From JBOGFC01 sp050742155 (GTDB lineage: Bacteria; Actinomycetota; Acidimicrobiia; Spongiisociales; JALYHC01), in the NCBI GenBank assembly GCA_050742155.1, contig JBOGFC010000111.1, forward strand, positions 1-50,678: a stretch of 50,678 nucleotides of DNA. The letters run 5' to 3'. A program made the translations under genes and the position numbers. The notes beneath the pieces were generated by a model. The model saw nothing but the letters and a program-made list of their open reading frames with translations, was not told where the DNA came from and ran no database searches. Positions 34,278 through 43,022 of this stretch are shown piece by piece. The first letter of the stretch is position 1, and each line of letters begins with the position of its first letter.

Positions 34278-35445
34278 CCGGCTCCCCGAAGGTCACCCGC
34301 AGCTGGCCGCCACCCAGGTGAGCCCTCACCACCGCCCGTCGCAGCAGCGAGTCGGGCAACACGAACGAGCGCCGGTAGGCCCCCACCGTGACGAAGAGCT
34401 CGTCCCCGTGCCGGAGCACGTCGACCTCCCCTTGTCGGGCGAAGGGGATCCGCAGCGCCAAGACCGCCCGGCCCTGCCCGTCCTCCTCCATCCGGAACAT
34501 GCTGGCGTTCGAGAACCGGTCGGTGGGGTCCCGCTCCCCGTACAGCTCCTCTCCCAGGAGCCGCAGCCGGTCCACTCCGACCATCTCCTCATCGAAGAGC
34601 CGCAGCTCGAATATGGGAAGGTCGGCGAAGCCCCGGGCGATGGAGGCCAGGTGCTCGCCCTGGATCTCCCTCCAGCGCTTGAAATACGGATCGGTGACCG
34701 TGTCGGGAAGGACCCGGTTGACCACCACCGCGTCCGCCGCGTAGCCGAACAACCCAAGGTAGGTGTAGGTGCGCCGTGCCTCGTTGATGACCATCTTCTC
34801 GGGGTTGACCACCAGACGGGTGCTCGTCACCTCGGGGTCGGTCAACAGCCGCCGCACCCCCTCCAAGCGGGCGTAGAACCGTTGGGCGGCGTCGAAGACC
34901 TGGTCCCCGGCGATCGGTATCGACACCATGCGGGAGACCACCGGCCGCACGGCCCGGACCACTCGCCGCTCGACCGGGAAGATCTTCTCCATGTACCAGG
35001 AGAGGACCTCGGGAAGGCTGAGCAGCCGTAGCGTCTCGGCGGTGGGAGCGCAGTCCACCACCAGCAGGTCGTAGCGACCGGACGAGGCATGCTCCTTGAC
35101 ATCGGTGAGGGCGAAGAGCTCGTCCATGCCGGGGAAAACGGAGAGCTCCTCGGCCTCGATCCCCCGCACCCCGCTCCAATCGAAGAGGTCCACCAGGTAC
35201 CCTCGCACCTCGCCCCAGTACTGCTCCAGGCGGCGCTGGGGATCGAGCTGCTGCCCGCTCAGACCGGGGGCCAGCTCGGTGGGCTGATCGCCCATGGTCT
35301 GGTCGAAGGCGTCGGCCAGGCTGTGGGCGGGGTCCGTGGACATCACCAGGGTGCGATGCCCCAGGTCGGCGGCCCGCAGGGCGGTGGCCGTGGCCACTGT
35401 CGTCTTCCCCACACCGCCCTTGCCGGTGATGAGGAGCACCCGCAT
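34267..35445 (-). CDS. ArsA/GET3-family ATPase with C-terminal HSP20-like domain
   Basis: The 392-residue ATPase has the deviant Walker A GKGGVGKTT (residues 8-16), switch region STDPAHSLADAF and Walker B LLVVDCAPTAETLR. The last roughly 85 residues (VLALRIPFARQGEVDVLRHG and onward) match the HSP20-like fold found at the end of many bacterial ArsA homologues. It is probably a protein-targeting or stress ATPase rather than an arsenite pump: no arsB, arsR or arsC is nearby. It overlaps the SRPBCC gene upstream by 1 bp. Confidence 0.85.
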   Translation of the reverse strand: MRVLLITGKGGVGKTTVATATALRAADLGHRTLVMSTDPAHSLADAFDQTMGDQPTELAPGLSGQQLDPQRRLEQYWGEVRGYLVDLFDWSGVRGIEAEELSVFPGMDELFALTDVKEHASSGRYDLLVVDCAPTAETLRLLSLPEVLSWYMEKIFPVERRVVRAVRPVVSRMVSIPIAGDQVFDAAQRFYARLEGVRRLLTDPEVTSTRLVVNPEKMVINEARRTYTYLGLFGYAADAVVVNRVLPDTVTDPYFKRWREIQGEHLASIARGFADLPIFELRLFDEEMVGVDRLRLLGEELYGERDPTDRFSNASMFRMEEDGQGRAVLALRIPFARQGEVDVLRHGDELFVTVGAYRRSFVLPDSLLRRAVVRAHLGGGQLRVTFGEPDGG

Positions 35446-35894
35446 CAGGCCTGCGCTCCCGCCCCCTCCTCGGCCCGACGCTTCAGGCCCCGCAAGGCAG
35501 CGCCGACGATCTGCTTCTCGGCCTGGCGGCGCAGGAAGCCCGGCACGCTGAAGGCCGGCTTCACTCGCAGCACGTACACCACCTGGGTACCGCCGCTCTC
35601 GAGGGGGGTCAGCTCGTAGTAGCCCTCCATCTTCTCGATGTCCTCACCAGGCTCGGCGGTCCAGGAGATGCGCCGGGGCGGGTCGTAGCGGTAGCGGAGG
35701 ACGTAGGAGATCTCCTTGATCATCCCCTCGACGACGAAGCGAGCTCGTTGGGCCCGTCCTTCCCGATCCCGCTCCAGGACCTCGGTGAGGCGAACCCCGG
35801 TGGCCCACTCCGGGTACCGGTCCACGTCGGCCACCACCGCGAAGACAACCTCCGGTGGAGCTTGGGTCTCGATGGTGTCGAAGGTCCCTTCCAC
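35445..35894 (-). CDS. SRPBCC-family (polyketide cyclase/START-like) protein
   Basis: The 149-residue protein shows the family layout: TQAPPEVVFAVVADVDRYPE at the start, a central antiparallel sheet (VLRYRYDPPRRISWTAEPGE) and a long C-terminal helix (RRQAEKQIVGAALRGLKRRA). It probably binds a hydrophobic ligand. GTG 35894 is the start. It is co-transcribed with the ArsA-family gene, a frequent pairing in actinobacteria. Confidence 0.8.
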   Translation of the reverse strand: MEGTFDTIETQAPPEVVFAVVADVDRYPEWATGVRLTEVLERDREGRAQRARFVVEGMIKEISYVLRYRYDPPRRISWTAEPGEDIEKMEGYYELTPLESGGTQVVYVLRVKPAFSVPGFLRRQAEKQIVGAALRGLKRRAEEGAGAQA

Positions 35895-35908
35895 CTCACT
35901 CAGGGTAG

Positions 35909-35968
35909 CTACTCCCTCCCCCTCCGGGGAGAGTCGGGCTACTCCCTCCCCCTCCGAGGGAGGGTCGG
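35909..35968. repeat. Tandem 30-bp GC-rich repeat
   Basis: CTACTCCCTCCCCCTCCG occurs at 35909 and again at 35939, each followed by a similar purine-rich half, giving two 30-bp units. They are followed by GGGAGGGTCGGGGAGGGGG-type sequence. The 103-bp gap 35895-35997 holds nothing else that I can support. Confidence 0.8.
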
Positions 35969-35997
35969 GGAGGGGGCTAGGCCCGCAGGGGTCGATC

Positions 35998-36756
35998 TCA
36001 GTCGTGGCGCACCGCCCGGCCGGTGGCCCGGAAGTAGCCGACGTTGCGCGACAGGGTCTCTCCCACCTGCCACTGGGTGGCCCGGGGCTGGTGCACGTCC
36101 CCGAAGTAGTGCCAGCCAGGCCGGGTTTCGAGCACGTACTCGACGATGGCTCGGAACCCGCTCCTCGTCCGTCCGGCCACCACGTCCCAGCACAGTTCGG
36201 GCACGTCCGGGGCGGCGTGGGTGCAGAGGATGTCCACCGGACCCAGCCGGGCCAGCTTGGCAGCCATCTCTTCCTCGGTGATCCGTCCGGCGGTCACCCC
36301 CGGCGGCGTCACTCCCCCTCCGGCGAAGCCGACCCGGTACCCTTCCACGTCGATCACCTCCCCGTCCACGAAGCGCGCCCCTTCGGGGAGGAAATCGATG
36401 AGCACGTCGGGCCAGTCCACGTTCCCGTAGGTGACCAGCGCCCGCGCTCCGGCCAGTGCCCCGCAGACCTCTCGATACTGCCGGGTGACCAGCCCGAGCA
36501 TGGTGGCTTGCAGCTCCGCTTCCCGGCCGGCCGATTCCTGGCGCCAACGGTGCCGAGCCGCCTGGTGGTCGTCGGCGGCCCGCAGGGCCACCACCTCCGC
36601 CACGAACTGCTTCCCGTACACATCGGCCAGGATCCCGTCCAGGCTCCGGTAGTCGATGAAGTTGACGAGGTCCCCGAGTACCAACAGGGTCTCGCCGCGC
36701 CCGGCCACCTTGCCGAGCGCTTCGGCCGCTCCGTGCACGTCGGCCACCAGCAGCAT
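35998..36756 (-). CDS. Metallophosphoesterase (calcineurin-like)
   Basis: The 252-residue phosphoesterase carries the dimetal motifs in order: VADVHG (residues 4-9), GDLVN, YGNVDWP, CTHAAPD and FGDVHQP. There is no signal peptide, so it is cytoplasmic. The substrate is unknown. It follows the small membrane-protein gene by 1 bp on the same strand. Confidence 0.85.
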   Translation of the reverse strand: MLLVADVHGAAEALGKVAGRGETLLVLGDLVNFIDYRSLDGILADVYGKQFVAEVVALRAADDHQAARHRWRQESAGREAELQATMLGLVTRQYREVCGALAGARALVTYGNVDWPDVLIDFLPEGARFVDGEVIDVEGYRVGFAGGGVTPPGVTAGRITEEEMAAKLARLGPVDILCTHAAPDVPELCWDVVAGRTRSGFRAIVEYVLETRPGWHYFGDVHQPRATQWQVGETLSRNVGYFRATGRAVRHD

Positions 36757-36757
36757 G

Positions 36758-37036
36758 TCAGCCCCCGAAGCGGGCCGCGTACCAGCCGGCCGCCCCCGCT
36801 CCGGCCAGCGCCGCCAGCGCCGCCGACCAGGTCGGCCAGCCGGCGAACGAGGCCGACAGACCGGCCATCCCGAAGCCCACCAGCCCGCCGATCACCGGAC
36901 GTCCGAGGGGGCCCGGACGCCGCTCCGGATCGAGCCAATCCCAGCCCCGGACGCTCTCGGCGATGGCCGAGGCCACCAGCCAGGCGATCAAAGCCACCAC
37001 CCCGAGCAGCAAGGCCACACCGTAAAGACCTCTCAC
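36758..37036 (-). CDS. Small membrane protein
   Basis: The 92-residue product has an N-terminal hydrophobic segment (YGVALLLGVVALIAWLVA), a short loop with GWDWLDPERRPG and two more hydrophobic stretches. GTG 37036 is preceded by GGAGGAAGG and overlaps the upstream stop as GTGA. I recognise no family. Confidence 0.65.
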   Translation of the reverse strand: MRGLYGVALLLGVVALIAWLVASAIAESVRGWDWLDPERRPGPLGRPVIGGLVGFGMAGLSASFAGWPTWSAALAALAGAGAAGWYAARFGG

Positions 37037-37683
37037 CCTTCCTCCCCCATCGCCAGGCTGATCCCCAGCAGGAAGATGAGGAGAGCCACTCCCGCCAGTA
37101 CCGAGACGACCCGGGGGCGAAGCAGAACCTCGTCTGGCCGTCCCTGAGCCCAGTGGTAAGCGTCGAGGGCCGCCACCAGCCACACCCCCAGTACCAGGAC
37201 CAGGAGCATCGACCCGGCCGCCCGTCGCCCGGCCGCCAAGCCCACCACCACCGCGAATGCCAGGGTGGTGGCCGTCAGCAACCCGATGGCCAGCCCCAGC
37301 ACCCCCTGCCCGGCCTTGCCGTGGCCCAGCCCTGGGAAGACCAACGACCACCCGGCCGCCGTCGAAGGCTCCACCTCCCCGTGAGACGACAGCGCGCCGC
37401 TCAAGGCGGCGACGATGGGCGTGCCGCAGGCCGGACACTCGCTGGCCTCGATCGGGTTGCGCCGGCCGCACCGGTGGCACTCCCACTCGGGTTCCGACAG
37501 TCCGGCCGGATCGGCGCCTTCCCGGCGACTCCCGGGTGGGGCCGGGGGAACCCGTGCGGCGGGCTCGCCCTCCTCGATCGGGCCGGGTGAACGTGGCTCA
37601 CTGAACCTCTCGAAGCACTGACCACACCACTCCAGCTGGGGGGCGTTGCGGGCTCCGCATCGGGGACATACCCGAGCCTCCAT
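37033..37683 (-). CDS. Double zinc-ribbon membrane protein
   Basis: The 216-residue protein begins with a zinc ribbon, CPRCGARNAPQLEWCGQC (residues about 6-23), a Pro-rich linker, a second ribbon CHRCGRRNPIEASECPACG near 75-93, then about four hydrophobic segments. It may sense or scaffold at the membrane; function unknown. ATG 37683 lies 4 bp after the queG stop. Confidence 0.75.
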   Translation of the reverse strand: MEARVCPRCGARNAPQLEWCGQCFERFSEPRSPGPIEEGEPAARVPPAPPGSRREGADPAGLSEPEWECHRCGRRNPIEASECPACGTPIVAALSGALSSHGEVEPSTAAGWSLVFPGLGHGKAGQGVLGLAIGLLTATTLAFAVVVGLAAGRRAAGSMLLVLVLGVWLVAALDAYHWAQGRPDEVLLRPRVVSVLAGVALLIFLLGISLAMGEEG

Positions 37684-37687
37684 AGTG

Positions 37688-38785
37688 CTAACGGGAGGCC
37701 TCCAGCGCCGTCTCGATCTCGTAGCGGACCTCGGCGTCCTTCTCCCGGCCCAGGCCCTCCCTGAGGGCGGCCCCGCTGGTCGACCCGCCCAGGCGCCCCA
37801 GCGCCCAGGCAGCATGCACGCGGAGCAGCTGGTCCGGATGCCCCAGGTACCCGGCCAATACCGCCCGCGCCTCGGGCCCGCCGGCGTTGCCGAGGGCCAC
37901 CAGGGCATTGCGACGCAGGTAACGGGCCTGGCGGCGGGGAATGTAGAAGTGGCCGTAGCGAGCGAGAAGGGAGCGGTCGGAGGAACGGAGCAGCTCCACC
38001 AGGTCGACCCGCCCCCGTCTGCGAGCGCGGGCTTGCTCGAGCACTAGGCGACCGGGGGGACAGGCGTCGAGACAGTCGTCGCAGCCGTAGACGCGGTCGC
38101 CCATGGCCTCGCGGAACTCGGGCGGGATGATCCCCGGCACCTGCGCCCAGTGGGCCAGGCAGCGGGAGGCGTCGAGGATGCCGGGTGCCACCAGCGCGCC
38201 GGTGGGGCAGGCCGGCAGGCAGGCCGAGCAGGTCCCGCAGGTACGCCGCATGGGCTCTGAGGTCTCGAGCGGAGCGTCGGTGACCACCGAGCCCAGCAGC
38301 AGGTAGGGCCCATAGCGGGGAGCGAGCACCATGGAGTTCTTGCCCCACCAGCCCACCCCGGCTCGCACGGCCGCTGCCCGGTCCACCAGCCGGTTGTCGT
38401 CGACCAGCACCTCGGCCCGATGGCCTGCCTCCCGAGCCATCCCGGCCAGCTTCTCCAATGCCGCCCTCAGGGGCGGGTAGAAGTCCTCCACCGCGAAGCG
38501 GGCGATGCGGCCGCCCTGGGGGCGGGCCGGGCCGGGGTCGCCCGCCTCGGGCAGGTAGGCCATCGCCCCCACCACCAGGCGCTCGGCCCAGGGAAAGCTC
38601 CGCCGCACGTCGGTGGAGGTGCCCGGATCGGCGAAGGTGAACCTGAGCCGGCCGGCTCTTCCATCCCTCACTCTCGCGATCAGGTCGTCGCGCACCTCCG
38701 GAAAGGGGTCCGCCCGGCACACCCCGAACCCCACCAGCCCGCTCTCCAGTGCGGCTCGCCGCATTCGGTCGAGGAGCGGCTCCAT
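37688..38785 (-). CDS. queG: Epoxyqueuosine reductase
   Basis: QueG performs the last step of queuosine tRNA modification, reducing epoxyqueuosine with cobalamin and two 4Fe-4S clusters. The 365-residue protein has the cobalamin-domain core (VDDNRLVDRAAAVRAGVGWW), the clusters CGTCSACLPACP and CDDCLDACP, and a C-terminal HEAT-like region with RYLRRNALVALGNAGG. ATG 38785 (MEPLLDRM) is chosen because family sequence begins there. No other que genes are in the window. Confidence 0.92.
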   Translation of the reverse strand: MEPLLDRMRRAALESGLVGFGVCRADPFPEVRDDLIARVRDGRAGRLRFTFADPGTSTDVRRSFPWAERLVVGAMAYLPEAGDPGPARPQGGRIARFAVEDFYPPLRAALEKLAGMAREAGHRAEVLVDDNRLVDRAAAVRAGVGWWGKNSMVLAPRYGPYLLLGSVVTDAPLETSEPMRRTCGTCSACLPACPTGALVAPGILDASRCLAHWAQVPGIIPPEFREAMGDRVYGCDDCLDACPPGRLVLEQARARRRGRVDLVELLRSSDRSLLARYGHFYIPRRQARYLRRNALVALGNAGGPEARAVLAGYLGHPDQLLRVHAAWALGRLGGSTSGAALREGLGREKDAEVRYEIETALEASR

Positions 38786-38801
38786 CGTCTCAGGGTACCC
38801 G

Positions 38802-39017
38802 TCACCCGGTCGCCGAGGCCTCCCCTCCGCTCGCCTCCGGCTTGGGGACCAAGCGCAGGGGCGGCACCAGGCCTGCTTGGGCCAGGTTCCCGAGCGCGGC
38901 CTGCTCGCCATCCCCCAGCTCGATGGGGCCCGGCTCGGTCCCCAGCAGGAACGTCACCACGCAATCCTCGCACTGGGCCGTGTTCTGCATCCGGCACTCG
39001 TCGCAGTCGATTCGCAT
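38802..39017 (-). CDS. Small Cys-containing protein upstream of queG
   Basis: The 71-residue protein has four Cys in its first 20 residues (CDECRMQNTAQCEDC), possibly a metal site, followed by a segment with LAQAGLVPPLRLVP. Similar short proteins are frequent in actinobacterial genomes. It is transcribed toward queG with 16 bp between them. GGGAGGGAC precedes ATG 39017. Function unknown. Confidence 0.7.
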   Translation of the reverse strand: MRIDCDECRMQNTAQCEDCVVTFLLGTEPGPIELGDGEQAALGNLAQAGLVPPLRLVPKPEASGGEASATG

Positions 39018-39059
39018 GTCCCTCCCGGTTCAGGCTCCGGGACACCGTATCGGGCGGGT

Positions 39060-39144
39060 GTGACAGATTCAGGGCAACTCTTGGAACCGGGTCGAACTGA
39101 AGGCAGTTTTGTACCGTTTCGGTACGGCCAAGCCTTAGGTTCAC
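39060..39144 (+). repeat. Solo copy of the DUF559-cassette end repeat
   Basis: This 85-bp stretch lies between two minus-strand genes. It shares 23 of 25 bp with the right terminal repeat (6032-6056), contains the intact palindrome GTACCGTTTCGGTAC (39111-39125), and begins with GTGACAGATTC (39060-39070), as in the left terminal repeat. No DUF559 gene is next to it. It may be a remnant, a MITE-like copy or a dispersed regulatory element. Confidence 0.8.
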
Positions 39145-39154
39145 GGTCGACCCC

Positions 39155-40414
39155 CTAGATGTGTCCTCTGATCCATCCAGCCAGCGCTTCAGACCAGAGG
39201 GCCAGGGCGGGCCCCTTCTCCACCCTCTCCCGTAGGCCCCGGTCGCTGGAGATCACCATCACCGGGGCCGGGAGCGAGGCGGCCAGTTCGGCGACCTCGT
39301 CGTCGGCGGTCCGGCCGGCCTCGGTGAAGCGCACCTCCACCCCTCCCGGTCCCGGCCCGGCCGTCACCCCGCCCGGGTGGGCCGAGTCGTAAACGACCAC
39401 CATCCGCATCGGAGCGGCCGCCTGGCGCCGGAGCCTGGCCAGCTCGCGGTTCAATCGAGCCCGGGTCCGGCCGGAGGGGGATCGGTCCGCCGAGAGCAGG
39501 AAGGCCACGTTGTAGCCGTCCACCACCACCGTCACCGGATTCGTCTGGGCCGCCAGCCACTCGATCGCCTTCGGATTGTCGGGGGCCACCCCGGCCGGCA
39601 GCTGGAAGCTCGCCGCCGGGACCGGCCCGGCCTGGTCGAGCCGGGAAGCGGCCGGCCGGACGGCCGTGAGCACGTCGTCCAGCAGCCGGGCGACCTCCAG
39701 TGGATCCCGCAACGACCAGACCGAGGGCTCTTCCGGGGATTGCCGGACGGCCGCGCTGCGACGGGCCGCCAGGAGCTCCGCCTTGAGGGTGAGGACCTTC
39801 GCCCGCTCTTCCTCCAGCTCCTCCTGCACATGCCGCCGTTCCGCCTCGCTCTGCGCACGGCGACGTTCGGCGGCGCGGGCCGCCTCCTCCCCCGAGGCCC
39901 GGGCATCCTTGAGCCTTCCGCGGGCGGCCTTCACCTGCCGGTCGGCATCGAAGCGGATCTTCTCCAACTCCCGGCGGACCTCCCCCTGGCGTCGCTGGGC
40001 CTCCTCGAGCTGGTTCTGCAGGTCCCGGTTGCGAGCTTCCAGGCCGGCCCGGTCGCCCTCCCTGTGCCGGGCGGCGGCTTCCCCGGCCAGCCGTCCCAGC
40101 CGGAACTCCCAGCCCGAAGGGCGGGCCAGGAACAGGGCCGCCGCCGCCCGGCTCGGGTCCCGGCTGTCGGGATCAGCGTCCGGCCAAGCCTGGGCCGCCT
40201 GCTCCCGCAGCCATGAGTCACCGTCCAGCTCGGCCAGGAGCCGCCTGACAAAGGGAGGGGGCAGCCGCCCCCCCATGTAGGCGGCCACCTTGCGGAGCCG
40301 GGCGGGCACCTGATCGTCGTCCAGCTCGGCCAGGGCCCGGCGTCCGGCCGCCACCGCCTGCTCGAGGAGCCCGGCCTCGATGAGGGCCGCGAGATCGAAA
40401 GGATCGGACGGCAC
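39155..40414 (-). CDS. NYN-domain (PIN-like RNase) protein with coiled coil
   Basis: The 419-residue protein has a helical N-terminal part, a long charged coiled coil (about residues 115-215, many Glu/Arg heptads), and a C-terminal NYN domain: VTVVVDGYNVAFLL, MVVVYDSAHPGG, TADDEVAELAAS and VMVISSDRGLRE supply the acidic residues of the nuclease site. It is probably an RNA-processing or RNA-decay nuclease. GTG 40414 is the first sensible start; the frame stays open upstream only as a shadow of the hydrolase gene. Confidence 0.8.
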   Translation of the reverse strand: MPSDPFDLAALIEAGLLEQAVAAGRRALAELDDDQVPARLRKVAAYMGGRLPPPFVRRLLAELDGDSWLREQAAQAWPDADPDSRDPSRAAAALFLARPSGWEFRLGRLAGEAAARHREGDRAGLEARNRDLQNQLEEAQRRQGEVRRELEKIRFDADRQVKAARGRLKDARASGEEAARAAERRRAQSEAERRHVQEELEEERAKVLTLKAELLAARRSAAVRQSPEEPSVWSLRDPLEVARLLDDVLTAVRPAASRLDQAGPVPAASFQLPAGVAPDNPKAIEWLAAQTNPVTVVVDGYNVAFLLSADRSPSGRTRARLNRELARLRRQAAAPMRMVVVYDSAHPGGVTAGPGPGGVEVRFTEAGRTADDEVAELAASLPAPVMVISSDRGLRERVEKGPALALWSEALAGWIRGHI

Positions 40415-40480
40415 GCACCCATGGTGCCAGATCGCTCGGAGCCTCGGCTGGTGGCCCGTTAGCATCCGCTCGTGGGGCCC

Positions 40481-41602
40481 ATGCGGATGGTCAAGTGGCT
40501 GGCGATCGGGCTGGTGATGCTGGGGCTGGCCGCTCTGGTGGGCGGCGGCTGGTACTACTCCGACGTGCTGCGGGAGGACGGGCTGGCGGTCGAGCAGGCT
40601 CACCCTCCGGACTACCTGCTGGAGGTGCTGGCGGTGGCGGATGGGACCATCACGCTTCCCCGCACCTCCGAGACCGAGCAGGACGGCGTGTGGGGCCTCG
40701 AATGGCCGGATGGCTATGCCCAGGTCGGTGGGGTGGCGCAGCTCAGCTCTTCTCGGGTCGTCCGGGAGCTGCGCGTCCTGAGCATGCCGCCGGAGCCCGG
40801 CCAGATGGTACGGCTGGACGGCTATGCCTTCCCTGAGAATCCGGGGACCGCCTTCGGCCTCGCCTACCAAGAGGTGGCGGTGGTCTCCGACGAGGGGCCT
40901 CTCCCGGCCTGGCACATGGAAGGCACCTCGGATATCTGGGCGGTCTTCGTGCACGGCAAAGGGGCGGAGAGGCGGGAGGCGCTCCGGCTCATCCCCACCG
41001 TGGCCCAGCTCGGCCTGCCCTCCCTGGTGATCAGCTATCGCAACGACCCGGATGCCCCGCCCAGCGCGGATGGGCTCCATCATTTCGGCGTCACCGAGTG
41101 GATGGATCTGGAAGCGGCCGTCGACTACGCCCGGGCCGAGGGCGCCCGAGGGGTGGTGCTGGTCGGATACAGCATGGGCGGGGCGGTGGTCATGAGCTAT
41201 CTCTATCGGGCACCAACGGCCCCCCTCGCTCGAGCGGCCGTCCTCGACGCCCCCGTTCTCGATTTCGGTGCGACCATCGACGAGGAGTCCGAGCGCCGCG
41301 GCATCCCTCCCCTGCTCACCAACCTGGCCAAGGCCATCTCGGCGGCCCGCTTCGGCGTCAGCTGGTCGGCCCTCGACCTGGTCGGACCGGCCGAAGAGCT
41401 GCAGGTCCCCATCCTGCTCTTCCACGGCACCGAGGACCGCACCGTCTTCATCGAGACCTCGGAGGCCCTGGCGGCCGCCCGCCCCGACCTGGTGAGCTAC
41501 GTGCCGGTCCCCGAGGCGGGCCACGTCGAGTCCTGGAACGTCGACCCCCTCGGGTATGAGTCGGCGGTGCGGGACTTCCTCAAGCGGTCGCTCGATTCCT
41601 GA
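40481..41602 (+). CDS. Membrane-anchored alpha/beta hydrolase
   Basis: The 373-residue protein has an N-terminal membrane segment (about residues 4-25), a beta-rich stalk of about 120 residues, and an alpha/beta-hydrolase domain. The domain has VFVHGKGAERRE (oxyanion region), the nucleophile elbow GYSMGGAVV, the acid in LLFHGTEDRTV and His in EAGHVESW. GTG 40472 is an alternative start. It is probably an exported esterase or peptidase-like hydrolase. Its end overlaps the convergent ATP-grasp gene by 23 bp. Confidence 0.8.
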   Translation: MRMVKWLAIGLVMLGLAALVGGGWYYSDVLREDGLAVEQAHPPDYLLEVLAVADGTITLPRTSETEQDGVWGLEWPDGYAQVGGVAQLSSSRVVRELRVLSMPPEPGQMVRLDGYAFPENPGTAFGLAYQEVAVVSDEGPLPAWHMEGTSDIWAVFVHGKGAERREALRLIPTVAQLGLPSLVISYRNDPDAPPSADGLHHFGVTEWMDLEAAVDYARAEGARGVVLVGYSMGGAVVMSYLYRAPTAPLARAAVLDAPVLDFGATIDEESERRGIPPLLTNLAKAISAARFGVSWSALDLVGPAEELQVPILLFHGTEDRTVFIETSEALAAARPDLVSYVPVPEAGHVESWNVDPLGYESAVRDFLKRSLDS

Positions 41603-42980
41603 CGTCCCGGGCCGGCTCGAGCGGTCCGAGGCCGGTCTTCCAGAGCCGGTCGGCCAGCCTGAAGGCCTCCACCACCCGGGGGGCGATCGAGTCCCCGACC
41701 GGTAGGCGGCCTTCCTCCGGGGCGAAGCGAACGAAGCCCCCCACGTCGGAAGGGCCGAAGAGCAGCTTGCCATCGGGTTCCTCGCCCTGCTCGGCCGGCC
41801 GGTAGCCCGCACCCGTGCGTACCACCGCTCTTTCCAGGGTCTCGGAGCGAGCCAGCGGGGCCACCGTGTAACCGCCTCCCCCCCGCTTGGCGTCGGCCGC
41901 CTCGGCCACCAGCCTCTCGAAGTCCTCCGGCCGGTAGTCGAGCGCCTCTCCCGCCAGCAAGGCTCGGTTCACCGAGCCGAACGGGAGGTCGGGAAGCGCC
42001 CCGGCCACCGGCCCCAGCCCGGCCCCGGCCCGCGTGTTCAGCTCAGTGGGCAGGAAGCCCTCCTCGGTCATCACCCCGTCCACCGTGAAGGCCCCCCGGT
42101 ACGACACCCGGTCTCGCAGGGCGGCCCCCACCCGGAGGGCCAGCTTCCGCATGCCGTCCCGGTCGGCGTCCGGCGGATCCCAGAACGTGGCGGTCCCCGC
42201 ATAGAGCAGCCGGTTGCTGCCCGCCTTGCGCAGGGTGACGATCTCGACCGGACGAAACGCCACCACCACCTCGGGGAACACCATTCCGTGGATGCTGCAG
42301 GGAATGCCCTCCAGGAACGGCGTGACCCGGACCCGGTCGCAGTGGGCGGTGAAGTACTCGATCGCCTCGGCCGCGTCCTCCTCCTCTCGCACCCAACGCA
42401 GGTACTCCGCCCCGCCGTTGAAGCCCTCCTTGGCGTCGCCTTGCCAGACGGTCCCCGAGCCTCGCCCCAGGCGGGCGGCCGCCTCCCGTAGTGCCTCCGC
42501 CTCGGCGGCCACCACCCGGGAGGGAGGTCGCCGGACTCCGGCTCCATCCCAGAAGGCGTCCACCACCACCTTGTCCTCCAGGACGACCCATTCCGGCCGC
42601 CGGTAGCCGAAGACGAGACGATCGGCCAGGGTGGGCTGGAAGAGAAAGGGCGTTCCCAACACCCAGGCACTCCGCTCCGGGTCGTAGGAGTCGACCGCCT
42701 CCCTCACCCAGGGCGGAAGGTCCTCCAGCAGGGCCTGGGTGGCCCGGAAGGACTTCATGATGGTGGGCGCCTGCACCCCCAGGTCGACCCATTCGGCATC
42801 GTCCTCGGCCGGGAGGTCGCCCGTGCCGGTGCTGGAGGCGATGATGAAGCTGCGCTCCGCACCCAGCTCGCGGAGCTGCTTGGCCAGGCTGGTGAAGCCG
42901 GTCGCCGGAGCGCCGGCCAGGATCCAGCGGCGGCCGGCGATGGTGGGCCGGACCAGCTCCCGGTAGTACTCGGCTTCCAT
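41580..42980 (-). CDS. ATP-grasp superfamily protein, unknown ligase
   Basis: The 466-residue protein looks like an ATP-grasp enzyme: VLEDKVVVDAFWDGAGV before the central domain, VRVTPFLEGIPCSIHGMVF in the binding region, and an acidic metal motif FLPTELNTRAGAGLG near residue 310. It has an unusual N-terminal Rossmann-like half (WILAGAPATGFTSLAKQL). The substrate is unknown. It may couple an amino acid or acid to an amine, as other members do. Confidence 0.7.
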   Translation of the reverse strand: MEAEYYRELVRPTIAGRRWILAGAPATGFTSLAKQLRELGAERSFIIASSTGTGDLPAEDDAEWVDLGVQAPTIMKSFRATQALLEDLPPWVREAVDSYDPERSAWVLGTPFLFQPTLADRLVFGYRRPEWVVLEDKVVVDAFWDGAGVRRPPSRVVAAEAEALREAAARLGRGSGTVWQGDAKEGFNGGAEYLRWVREEEDAAEAIEYFTAHCDRVRVTPFLEGIPCSIHGMVFPEVVVAFRPVEIVTLRKAGSNRLLYAGTATFWDPPDADRDGMRKLALRVGAALRDRVSYRGAFTVDGVMTEEGFLPTELNTRAGAGLGPVAGALPDLPFGSVNRALLAGEALDYRPEDFERLVAEAADAKRGGGGYTVAPLARSETLERAVVRTGAGYRPAEQGEEPDGKLLFGPSDVGGFVRFAPEEGRLPVGDSIAPRVVEAFRLADRLWKTGLGPLEPARDVRNRATA

Positions 42981-43022
42981 GCCGGGACGCTACCGGTTCG
43001 GGTCCCTCCCAGAGGTTGGAAT

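Noticed and set aside
34267..35445. Arsenite efflux ATPase ArsA
   Set aside because: No ArsB, ArsC, ArsR or ArsD nearby, and the protein has the C-terminal HSP20-like domain of non-arsenic homologues.
40415..41812. Upstream extension of the NYN reading frame to about 885 codons
   Set aside because: The extension is opposite the alpha/beta hydrolase and looks like shadow sequence; the protein starts sensibly at GTG 40414.
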